A stretch of DNA of 64,000 nt from Kingdonia uniflora. Its lineage: Eukaryota > Streptophyta > Magnoliopsida > Ranunculales > Circaeasteraceae. The notes beneath the pieces are model-generated. The model saw only the letters and a program-made list of their open reading frames with translations. It made no database searches and was not told where the DNA came from. A program made the position numbers and the translations under genes. Positions 23,692 to 33,400 of the stretch are shown in pieces. The stretch's first letter is position 1. Each line of letters begins with the position of its first letter. The stretch is taken from NCBI GenBank assembly GCA_014058105.1, contig JACGCM010001620.1, forward strand, positions 620,001-684,000, given 5' to 3'.

Positions 23692-23709
23692 TTCCCACAG
23701 ACGGCGCCA
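23692..23709 (-). other. Primer binding site of element C
   Basis: On the minus strand, TGGCGCCGTCTGTGGGAA lies two bases after the LTR end. One base differs from the site in element B. The first nine bases fit the 3' end of tRNA-Asp. Confidence 0.87.
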
Positions 23710-23711
23710 AA

Positions 23712-24292
23712 TGTAATGGCATAATCCTGTTAGCTTAAAATGGCTCAGAATTAGCTTTTACACCAATGTACCGGTGGCAAAAACTAATGTAAAGCAAGAA
23801 AATGACATAGGTGATTTAGCGTGAAAAACCTTTGAATAGGTAAAAAAAACTACGACCTCGAGTTGAGGGTTTTTGTAACAGTAACTTTTATTGGTTGAGG
23901 CAGATATCTTATTACAAGTGATCTCTCAAACTATAAATAGTTGATCTTGTGAATAAGAAGTATTTAGGATATATAAAATTTGGTTTTCTTGGTGTTTTTT
24001 TGTGTCTCTGTCTCTTCTAGAACTTTTTCTTTAAATAGGCCTTACCCGCAGCTCGTTATCGTGCTGAATCACGTTCTCCAAATAATGACGTAAGTGGTGG
24101 TTGACTGAGTAACTGTTGAGTTCGTAGGAGGTATGTGTCTTTGACTTGTTCATGTTCTTTTGTTGTACTCAATCCACTTTCTTCATCAGTTCGAGGATAG
24201 GTGTCAATGTTAACTATTTATATCACGTGTGAAATGCGTGAGCCTAACATGGAGGTAGCTCAAATTGAGTTAGCTCGAGATAAGTCCTCACA
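23712..24292 (-). repeat. 5' LTR of element C
   Basis: A 581-bp LTR. On the plus strand it starts TGTAATGGCA next to the PBS and ends AGTCCTCACA. It is inverted relative to, and clearly similar to, the element A LTR. The following five bases (TTTCT, 24293-24297) would be one copy of its target duplication. The partner is outside the window. Confidence 0.92.
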
Positions 24293-24589
24293 TTTCTCAT
24301 CTTCATCATCTTTTTTATCACCCTTCTTCCACTTCACATACAACAAATGAAATGAACAAAGACTTCATAAGAAATAAAAGTTTTGGAAAATAGAATGACA
24401 AAGACATCTGAACAAATGCCAAAAAATTCTGAACAAATGACAGACTTATGAAAAAATGACAAAGTTCATAAAGTAAATGCCAATTTTTTGAAAAATAAAT
24501 GTCAAATAAAATCATATAAATGATAAGAAGTCGTAAACGGATGATACCCCTAGAAGATTACCACCATATTCAGACGATATCACTTTCAA

Positions 24590-26702
24590 ATTCACTTCCC
24601 TTTCAACTTCAACTTCATCTTGTACCATTAAATCTTTTACCACCTCCAATCCCTCTCCAGGGGTAACTTGTTGAATCAATTTTTTTCCAGTTGATTAAAT
24701 TTTCTCAAGTTCTGGGAATTCCACCCGTCTCTTCCTTGGTGCTTTATTAGCCTTCTTGAGGATTTGGGATTTCAAAAAGATTAGTGGGACATGATCAAAT
24801 TGTTCATTAGTTAGAGCTTCTTTCTTCGGGCCTTCAACTTTTTTCTTCAGGGGCGCATCAGCTTCTTCTGCCTTCTTGTTCTTATTGTTGGCATTCATCT
24901 TTCTTTTTTTCTGCCTTTCTCCCTTACCTTTTTTCTTCTTTTCGATCTTTTGACTTTTTTGTTGGAGCTCACTTTGCCAGGTTCTCAGCTCCGCCTTCTT
25001 CTTTTTCCCATCTTCTTTCCCATTACCTTCTTCTTCTCGTTTGTACTTCGCAGTTTTCTCAGGAGTAAAGAACTGGTACTGCCCAAGGAGTAGAGTACCA
25101 TCTCTAAGTGATAGAGTACTGTCTTTAACTGTAGACATCAAAATTCGTTCCAACATTTTACCATGGTACTATAACATTTTACCATGGTCCTCTAACTGGG
25201 AGCATACCTTAACCACTGTAGCTCCGATCTCAGTAGTAGAAGAACTACTACCAATTGTAGGTATACAGACTGTAGGTGGTTCGATTGTAGGCGCACCACC
25301 GATTGAAGATGCTTCGATGTGATTTCTCTGAAATATTCAAACAGATGACAAAGTATAATTTAGAAATAGCCGAAATAAATCTAACAATGACAATAGGCAC
25401 AAAATAGATGACAAAAAGAGACTTAATAATGACAAAGAAAGAAATCAAACAAATGACAAGAAGATGATACAAAATGCCAAACCTAAGCAAATAAAATGAT
25501 ACGAAACCTAAATTAAATGACAAGGAAGAAATAAATTGAATCATTCATACAAAGAATGGAAGATTACCATGGCCTCTTGTATAAATTTTTGTTGTATGTC
25601 AGTTTCAGACGCCTTCATAGCTATTACCAGCAAGTCGGGGTTAGCAAAAAACTTTTTAAACGTCATAATTTGGTGACGCTTAAAGGATGTCATCCTCCAT
25701 CCCTATAGCTTAGGGAACAAATATTTGGATTCATAAATTCTTGGAAACTTCAGGCTAGGAATAGAGAGAAAAGTTCATATCATCAACACCCAGGTACATA
25801 TGTGCAGAGATAAAATTTTAACTGATTTTTTATCAGCGGTCAATCGATATTTGGCAAACTCTACTATTTGACGCCACAAGAAATTATAGACTTGCTCACC
25901 CCAGGGGAATCTGCTAATCACTGCTATATCATATACTAGATCAACATACTTTACCTCAACGTTTCTCCCCTTGTTCAGGAGGAGAAGAGATAGTATAATT
26001 TTTAACTAATTTAATCGAAGAACATCGTCTGCAAAGCAAAATCACACTCGGCTAAGAATAAGAATGGGTAAAAAATGCCAAAGAATACACAATGTAATGA
26101 AAAGAACCTTAGAAAATAATAACCCAAAAATGGCAAATACAATACATAAATTTTTGGGGTGACAAATACAATGAAGAATGATGATAAAACAGACCAAACC
26201 AATGATAAATTAGAACCTTACCATGATATCTTTCCAATTTTTCCTATTTTAAATCCCCGTCAATTTCCATCAACCCATATGTATTCTTCTTCTTGGGGAA
26301 TCACTTCATTCTAAAATTCGTTATATACTCAAGATCAACAAATAAGAACTCATCTGCAATAGGAGAGACACGCAGCCCTAAAATTAGGCAAACATGAATG
26401 GGTTTCATATGAATTATCATCCCCCCAAATTGGAATTTCATATCACCAAGATGACGATCGAATATTTCTACAACCAACGTCAACATCATCGTTATTGGAT
26501 CAATCAACAGTAGCGGTGCAAAGTAGGTGGTACAAAGAGCCCCCTTCTTCTCTTCAGGCAGAGGTGCAAACATTTTGTGAAGTCACATACCTGTACATCG
26601 AGAGGTATAATTTTTAGCATTAGAGGTATCATTTTTGGCTCCACCCTCCTGTGTTTGGTTCTCCTCATCAAATTGCCCATTCACTTCTTTATCAGACTTC
26701 AT
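24590..26702 (-). pseudogene. Three-block gene with a DUF1985-like region
   Basis: Minus strand. Block 1 (26214-26702) starts MKSDKEVNGQFDEENQTQ and, after a stop near 26585, reads MKFQFGGMIIHMKPIHVCLI and LGLRVSP. Block 2 (25560-25995) reads YDIAVISRFPWGEQVYNFLW and FKRHQIMTFKKFF, with stops inside a TWVLMI...FPRIYESKYLFPKL segment. These two resemble the DUF1985/plant-mobile-domain type region that accompanies Ulp1-like proteases in plant transposons. Block 3 (24695-25330) is very Lys-rich (KKKKGKGERQKKRK) and would be nuclear. Possible introns at 26000-26213 and 25331-25559 are packed with AATGACAAA-like words. No transposase or protease is visible. Two in-frame stops in the best frame suggest a dead copy. 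Confidence 0.55.
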
Positions 26703-26715
26703 TGTAAAAAAAATT

Positions 26716-27303
26716 AACTTTAATCAAACACCTGGTAGGCAGTAGTCACACAGATGATTTACCACATAAATAACGCTGAAATCACACACACACACCCGAT
26801 GTGTAAAATCATGACGATTGTGAGAAAACGGTTTGTGCGACCGGGACAGTTTTTACGGTTGTCAATTACACACACGATGTGTAGAATCGGGACGGTTTTT
26901 ACAACATTTATAGTCATCGTGTAAGAAGAAAGTGTTTGAGGAATAGGGATAGTTTTTGGCACCAAAGCTAGACGAACTTACTTAAGCCTAAACAACATTA
27001 AACAAATGCCAAATAATATAACTAATGGTGACATAGTCTGCATGATTCAATATAACAGATGGTTGAAAGCGTGACAAATTTTTCCACAACAAATGATAAT
27101 AAATGCATGAAATGGCGACAGTGTATGTCGTACACATCTCGAAATGGTAATAACGTGTGTATATCAACGAATTAAATTTGGACCCGTGGTGTGATAATAT
27201 ATTTTTAAATGATTAGAACTTTTTTTATTATTATTTTGGAAGTGACATCGTATAGTAGAGCCCACAACCTTACATGTGGCCTTACTTGTGGAGCCCACGA
27301 CCT
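26716..27303. repeat. Upstream direct repeat, copy 1
   Basis: Starts CTTTAATCAAACACCTGGTA-like and ends ACTTGTGGAGCCCAC. A shorter, diverged copy in the same orientation lies at 27613-27999. Inside copy 1 a unit with CACACGATGTGTA and GGGACAGTTTTTAC occurs twice (near 26789 and 26869). It lies directly upstream of the minus-strand gene start at 26702, so it may be its old promoter. Confidence 0.7.
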
Positions 27304-27612
27304 ACAAACCTACTGTAATAATTAAGCAGTTGATATTTTTTGGAACAAATGTCAAAGTTATATAAAACAAATGACAAAGTAGCCTGAACAAATGGGAAAT
27401 TCGTTATTGATTATGACAACTAGTTGTTACCAAATGACATAGGTATCTGAAAGAATGCCAGAGTTTAACTGAATAAATGACATAGTTTGGTTGGCAGCAG
27501 CCGCGCAGATGACTTGCCATTGTTTATTCCATGAGTTGAGTACAGTAGAGTACCATCTACAGGAGTTACGAGTACCATCATTTCCTCCATGCCCAAGGAG
27601 TAGAGTACCAGT

Positions 27613-27999
27613 CTTTAATCAAACACTTGGTAGGCAACAGTCACACAGACGGTTTGTGACAAATAATCAGAACAATTTTTGTGGTCGAGTAAGAAGAAGA
27701 AACTGTTAAATAAATCGGGATCGCTTTTGGCGCCAAAAATCTGATGAACTCATGTGAACTGCACGTGATACCTAACCATAAACAAGATGTGAAATAGTAA
27801 CAGAATTGGTGAAAGAGTCTGCATTCTTACAAATAACAAATCTGGTAAAAGGTAGGACAAACTGTACTAAAACAAATGACAAGTAATTCATGAGATGGTG
27901 ACAATGTCTGCCACGTACACGTGGCTTAATATAATAGTTTTAAATGAGTTTTACAATTTTTTATTATATCGGATGTGACATTCGTACTTGTGGAGCCCA
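27613..27999. repeat. Upstream direct repeat, copy 2
   Basis: Shares with 26716-27303 the start (AATCAAACACTTGGTAGGCA), a middle part around TTTTTGGCGCCAAA-like sequence, the GTCTGCAT and ATGGTGACA words, and the end ACTTGTGGAGCCCA. Copy 2 is shorter because it lacks about 150-200 bases of the CACACA-rich inner part. Confidence 0.7.
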
Positions 28000-29110
28000 A
28001 AAACAGATGGTTGTCTGCTGTTATATTGCAACTTTAGTAGGGGCAAAACCTATTTTTCCTCTTGGCAGTATCGATTTTGAAATTTATTGTTCCCTGGGTT
28101 TGATTTTGTAAAAATGAGAAGAAAAAAAAAGTATTTATTATCATAATTTCCGAATTAAAAAACCCTTAGTTTATGATGTAGCACATTTTAGGCCATGGCC
28201 GACATCGTCATTCCAGATAAAATCATCCCATGTTATGTAAACAGAACAAGACAATATAATCAATGGCAGCGACTACGTGGACGGTGGACGGGGGACGTGC
28301 TTCCTTCTAGTAGCTAATTTAAACTGTAGTATAGCAGCATATAATTGTAATAAGAGTAAATGAATCCCCAGATATGGTTCCAATAAACAAGTCAATCTTC
28401 AAATAATCCATAATTCGCCCTACCAGTCCATCCTCTTGGGTTTGACCCATTGTTGGTGATCCCTTCTCCGAAAACTTGTTTATCTCACCCGATGTAATTG
28501 TAGGAAAAAACTTAGTACACAAAACAAAACATAGTGCATCCTACAAGGCTGAGCGTTCACACGGTCCCCAGTATGAACGGGGCAATGGGAGAAAATATTT
28601 TGCTCATAGACCCCAAGGACACAATTGTACAATGTCACACTTACTACCCCCGCATTTCACGCTCAACATCTTTCTCATGCTCCCAGTCGCAACACTTGAT
28701 TATACTACTACAGACCAAACCCTGGTCGGTCCTACTAGTGATCATAAAAAGAAGACCTTCTCGCGTGTCACACTTTAAAAAAGATAAGGCTAAACTTGTA
28801 ATTGAGGGAGACAAACCTGTGATACCGTACGAGAAAGAGAGATATCAATAAAGTTTGTTACATTTTCATACCCATAATGCCCTTCAATACTTTCCCGCCA
28901 TTAATAAACAAACAAAAAGAGGCTTTTAAAAATAATAAAAACTCAAAGGACGACATTGGTCTATTTTCACTGACACGTTGTGGGCTCCATCTCTCTCTAC
29001 TCTCTACTGTCCTCCATTACCCCGGAAATCAATACCTTTGCGCCCCCCGGACTATTTAATATTTAATATTTAATTTACTCCGACGGACTAAACCTACTCA
29101 ATCAGTCTTC
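28000..29110. other. Upstream region of the EXORDIUM-like gene
   Basis: No gene recognised. Two overlapping open frames at 28476-28851 have no recognisable domain and are probably chance. Close to the gene the sequence holds ATTTAATATTTAATATTTAA (29057-29080), an imperfect triple repeat, and CT-rich strings of the kind found near plant core promoters. Confidence 0.5.
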
Positions 29111-29114
29111 ACTC

Positions 29115-29121
29115 TATAAAA
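29115..29121 (+). promoter_or_regulatory. TATA box of the EXORDIUM-like gene
   Basis: TATAAAA lies 43 bases before the ATG, followed by a CT-rich tract (CACTCTCTCTCTCTTCCTCTC, split by the likely start site). The arrangement fits a plant TATA promoter with a very short leader of about 15 to 20 bases. Confidence 0.7.
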
Positions 29122-29163
29122 GCCCACACTCTCTCTCTCTTCCTCTCAACCCCAATCTCTAAC

Positions 29164-30213
29164 ATGCGCCACTCCCAACCTGGCCGTTACCCGGCGCATG
29201 TTATCACCATCTCTTCTGTTATGGTTCTAGTTCTTGTCCTCTTTGTTGGAGTTTCCGGGTCGAGTTCATGGGCTCACCCGCACATCAACCTTACCACTAC
29301 TAGTGATTTAAGGTTCGGTGGTTCAAAGAAGTACGAGGGCTCCTCCGAGTTCGTCCACCTGAGATACCACATGGGTCCCATCTTGACGACCTCCATCACA
29401 CTTCACCCAATCTGGTACGGCAGATGGTGTAAACCCCAGAAACGTATTATTCGTGGTTTCTTAAACTCGATCTCAGCCGTAGATTCAAAACACCCGAGTG
29501 TATCCCAATGGTGGAGTACCGTACAGCTGTACACTGATCAAACGGGGGACAACATAAGTAGTAACGTACAGTTGGGAGTAGAGAAGAACGACAGGTTCTA
29601 CTCTCACGGTAAATCTCTCACGCGTCTCTCGATACAACACGTCATCAAGAGCGCGGTTACCTCATCGACAAAACCTCTTCCAGTGAACCCCAAGAGTGGG
29701 TTGTACCTCCTCCTTACGTCAGATGACGTACACGTGGAGGATTTTTGTGGTCAGGTTTGCGGATTTCATTACTTCACGTTTCCTTCTATTGTTGGCTACA
29801 CTTTGCCTTATGCGTGGGTCGGAAATTCGGGTAAACGGTGCCCCGGTTTGTGCGCATACCCGTTTGCTGTACCCGGGTTTATACCCGGGTTGAAACCTGT
29901 AATGGCACCGAATGGGGATGTTGGTGTAGATGGTATGATCAGTGTGATTGCACATGAGATAGCAGAGCTCGCAACGAACCCGTTGGTCAATGCGTGGTAT
30001 GCCGGGGAGGATCCCAGTTTTCCCACGGAAATTGCTGATTTGTGTGAGGGTATTTATGGAACTGGAGGTGGTGGCTCGTATACGGGGCAGATGATGGAAA
30101 CTGAGGATGGTGCCACGTTTAATATGCATGGGAGTTTTGGGAGGAAGTTTTTAGTGCAGTGGGTTTGGAATCCTGTGTTGAATTACTGTTATGGCCCTAA
30201 TGCAATGGATTAG
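29164..30213 (+). CDS. EXL: EXORDIUM-like secreted protein, intronless
   Basis: 349 residues in one open frame. A signal peptide is visible (ITISSVMVLVLVLFVGVSG, cleavage probably after SSSWA), so the product is secreted to the apoplast. The body follows the EXORDIUM/phosphate-responsive-1 family in order: LRYHMGPILTTSITLHPIWY near residue 67, RIIRGFLNSI, HPSVSQWWSTVQLYTD, the Cys-bearing FCGQVCGFHYF and RCPGLCAYPFA segments, the conserved VIAHEIAELATNPLVNAWY near residue 260, and a C-terminal GSFGRKFLVQWVWNP. Full family length and no defect. EXO proteins are linked to brassinosteroid- and carbon-responsive growth; the biochemical activity of the family is not settled. The AHEIAE motif recalls metalloprotease helices, but no activity should be inferred from it. 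AATAAA-like signals follow at about 30230. The gene is convergent with GCP1, 287 bases away. Confidence 0.96.
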   Translation: MRHSQPGRYPAHVITISSVMVLVLVLFVGVSGSSSWAHPHINLTTTSDLRFGGSKKYEGSSEFVHLRYHMGPILTTSITLHPIWYGRWCKPQKRIIRGFLNSISAVDSKHPSVSQWWSTVQLYTDQTGDNISSNVQLGVEKNDRFYSHGKSLTRLSIQHVIKSAVTSSTKPLPVNPKSGLYLLLTSDDVHVEDFCGQVCGFHYFTFPSIVGYTLPYAWVGNSGKRCPGLCAYPFAVPGFIPGLKPVMAPNGDVGVDGMISVIAHEIAELATNPLVNAWYAGEDPSFPTEIADLCEGIYGTGGGGSYTGQMMETEDGATFNMHGSFGRKFLVQWVWNPVLNYCYGPNAMD

Positions 30214-30499
30214 GTTGGTTTGTTGTGTTGTAATAAATGTATTATTTAGATTGTAGAGAGATGGTTTCCCGCCTTTTAAATTTTGAATTTTTACAATTTA
30301 TGAAATGAAACACCAGTCACTAGTACAGAGATCGTTAGGGTCTTGAATTAATCCAGCTTAGTTTATGCATAATTTAGCAGGATGGAGTTTCGAGCTCAAA
30401 ACTCTGTATTTCAAAGTAACAATATTATCTTACAAGGAACTCAAAATAAAATCAACTGTCAAGTGCCAAGTAAAAGCTCCATAACTTCATCAAGCTGTA
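30214..30499. other. Convergent intergenic spacer between EXL and GCP1
   Basis: Only 286 bases separate the two stop codons, which face each other. AATAAATGTATTATTTAG at 30230 suits EXL polyadenylation. On the other strand AT-rich words near 30430-30470 may serve GCP1. The two 3' ends are close enough to overlap. Confidence 0.6.
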
Positions 30500-33400
30500 C
30501 TACTGTTGTTGCATAGAAGCTTGGACGATGGAAGTGAGTGATGGATGTATACGGGCTGTTCTTAGTGAACGAGATTTGCTACTTGCATCTGCGTGTTCTT
30601 CACCCAAGGGCCATCGAGGTCGCAAATCAATCTGCAGAAAACAATATAATGAGATTTAAAATCAGACTCCCAGTCAATTCAACATGTTCTTTTATCAACA
30701 AATGAGCAGCAATATATACGAAATAAACGGAAAGAAAAAAAATCTACATTAGTTTTGATGTATAGAGCACTGTCATTAGCACAAGCCAAATGTTACAAAT
30801 GGTTTGATTTTCCAATACACACCGTATAATCATCTGGTTCATCAGCAGATGGCGGTGGATCAAATCTACCCTTGCGAAAATGCTCTATCCCAGTCCACGC
30901 AACCATAACACCTTTGACAAGAGAATCCAGAAATCAGCACTTTTAACACATTGGACTCAAAAGTTCAGACATCAAAAAACAAAACAAATATTTACTTATT
31001 CAGATATCGCAGAAGAAAAAAGTATCATAAGCAAAATAAAAACTGAAAAAATCGTAGGTTCGCTATTATCGTTCAAGATAAAATAGAATTGATGCTTACT
31101 AATGTTGATAACGTCGTGGGGACTATTTCCTGGAGTATTTTGTCAGTTAAGTAGGACTTTTAATAATTAGTTCACGGATTAACTTTGAGTTATGCTCCGA
31201 CTTTTTGGAATATTAAATTCACTTGCCTACTCTTAAATAGTTATGATTTATGACTCAAATCGCAATGTAAACTCCCATTCGGCTGAATCTTATGACAACA
31301 TTATATCACAGCTGAACTGTATGAACCTTGCAATCAAAAGGATTTGTCTGATTCAATTTTTTTAAACAGTTGGTGTACCAGATTCTACAAAATCATACTA
31401 TCAAAAATCACGGGTATCGAATTTATTAAATTGTCTTAGTACAGTGTTGATGAATAATAAATAAATTCTTCTTTTGTGCAATGGTGAAATGCTCTGTGTG
31501 AGAGTTTAAAGTGGATAAGTTTGTTTCTGGTGTGTTTTATCTATGGTAATTAACATAGCCAACAACACACTTCAAAACTAAATTGTTTTTAGTAATTAAT
31601 GAATACCTATACGAAATACTCTGATAACCATTTTTGTTTGAAATGCTTGAATCTTACATGTACTGTCATCTAGTTTTTCAGTTTATTTAATACTATTCCG
31701 AACTCCTATGATATTACTATTTGATTTTCTCGTCAACTATGATTCACAAAATAAAAATTCCCAACTCTTTTGGGGATTAGGGTCATCCCTTATGTCTTAG
31801 GTCTTCCGTTATGGCCTGATAACTACTCACACATACTGCAGAACATTGATACTTGTCCAGCAAGTTTATTATTTTATTCTTATCGTAAGATGTGAGCTAC
31901 AACAGACACTTTAGAAGGTAGGTATTCTGATCTCCGATGGAATTTGGTGATATCTCTATTTTTTGAAAAAATTGTGGAAAAAAATAAAAGTAGGGGAAAG
32001 TAAAAAATGAGCCAAAATGTTGTAGTAAAACTAAGCAGTGCATCAAGTTCACCTATGGTTAGTTTATAGCCCACTGAAATATCTTGGCAGATAAAGTTAC
32101 CCTGATGTTACTAAAAGTTGAATCTTAACCATGCGGTGAATAGAACATCAGAGACACATACCATTGTCGGTACAAAGTTTTGGAGGGGGGCATACAAGAC
32201 GCAAATCATGCTTCTTTACGACGTGATCAAGGCGAGTCCTTATGTAATGATTAGATGCAACTCCTCCCGAGACAACCTACAAGAGGTATACAAGTTAAAG
32301 CTTCACACCATAACCAAACCTATATAGGGAGAGATTCCACTTTACCAGACATTTAATGGAGGTCTCAATCTTCAACGCCCATTCAATCGCTCGTTCACAT
32401 CTCTCCTCTAAATGCAGTACCGCAACTCGCTGCACGCATTTATACCGGATCAAGATTTTGAAATATTTTTTTATTAAATATGTAAGTTCTTCACTGCAGG
32501 GGTTCCTAGTACTAATATGTAAAAATGCAAAGCATTAACCTGGAAAGACGCAGCAATATCTGCTCGTAAACTTCTGTCTTGGCAACTTGCGGAAGAAATT
32601 GGAGTTTCACTAATACTGCATAAAACCTACGCTCACATCAATAGGTAGAAGGAAAACTCAAGAGAGAAACTTCGTCAAACTAATAAAAGACCACTTACTC
32701 ATGCTTCCTTAACTATTTCCGAAATTTTTCTTAAGGATACTTTTCGGAGGATATGTGTTACTCAACAAAGAAGTTACATTGATATAGGACAACCTTATCG
32801 CCTTAATCTATCAGCATTGCATGCAGCAGTGGCAGAGCTAGGAATTCAGTTTAATGGGAGCAAAGTAATACAGGAAATTGAGAATGGGAATTCATGAACC
32901 CCCAAAATGTTTTTAAGGTATTGTAAAGATATACGTGTGATTTTCTCTTCCTAGTCTGAAGACTGACCATGATAGAAAATGAAGATATGAATCTGAAAAA
33001 ATATTTAATAATATCTCTGAAGTTGTGAATTATCCTGTATAGTATCCACGAAATAGAGAACAAAATGGTAAGAACTACAGAACAGTTCTGGAAAATATAC
33101 AGCCTAATTTGTGAAAGAGAAAGATATTAAGAGAACAGGCTGGAAAGAATATAGGAAAAAGATATAAAGAGAATTAGGAAGCTTTTAGGGAAATTCTAAT
33201 CAAATAGAGAAAATGCAGGGAATTTAGAGGCGCCAAACTTCATCACACCTACTTTGGGGCTAAAAATAATACAGTTATTGAAGATTTTTGAAATCTCAGT
33301 GGGAGCAACTGCCTCCACTCGTCTTTATGTGGCTCCGCCACTGGCCTTTAGATTATTTTCTCTCATAACCTCATTGTAGTTACAATTTTGCTTCTTAATC

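Larger units (their letters stand above)
18042..24292 (-). mobile_element. Tat-lineage Ty3/gypsy element C, outermost of the nest
   Basis: Minus-strand element with 5' LTR (23712-24292), PBS, gag, protease, RT, RNase H and the Tat second RNase H, and integrase down to 18042, where element A interrupts it in the integrase tail. The 3' part of C lies beyond A and outside the window. Every domain carries stops or frame changes. The domain order PR-RT-RH-aRH-INT identifies a Ty3/gypsy element, and the extra RNase H points to the Tat clade. Confidence 0.92.
24340..27480. repeat. Dispersed AATGACAAA-type motif clusters
   Basis: The words AAATGACAAAG, AAATGCCAAA, AATGATAA and AAATGTCAAA recur about 30 times in clusters at 24340-24540, 25325-25530, 26070-26215, 26995-27130 and 27340-27480, often 15 to 30 bases apart and separated by unrelated AT-rich sequence. 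The clusters lie between the coding-looking blocks of the minus-strand gene and in its flanks. There is no fixed period, so this is not an ordinary tandem array. Confidence 0.7.

Noticed and set aside
28476..28851. Two overlapping frames upstream of the EXORDIUM-like gene
   Set aside because: No domain, no good start context, and overlapping in two frames; probably chance.
29865..29895. Doubled ACCCGGGTT words in the EXORDIUM-like gene as a regulatory site
   Set aside because: They encode the conserved PGFIPG residues of the family; the repetition is explained by coding.
29719..30129. Open frame of 136 residues opposite to the EXORDIUM-like gene
   Set aside because: A shadow of the real gene: the plus strand is a conserved family protein and the antisense frame has no recognisable content.
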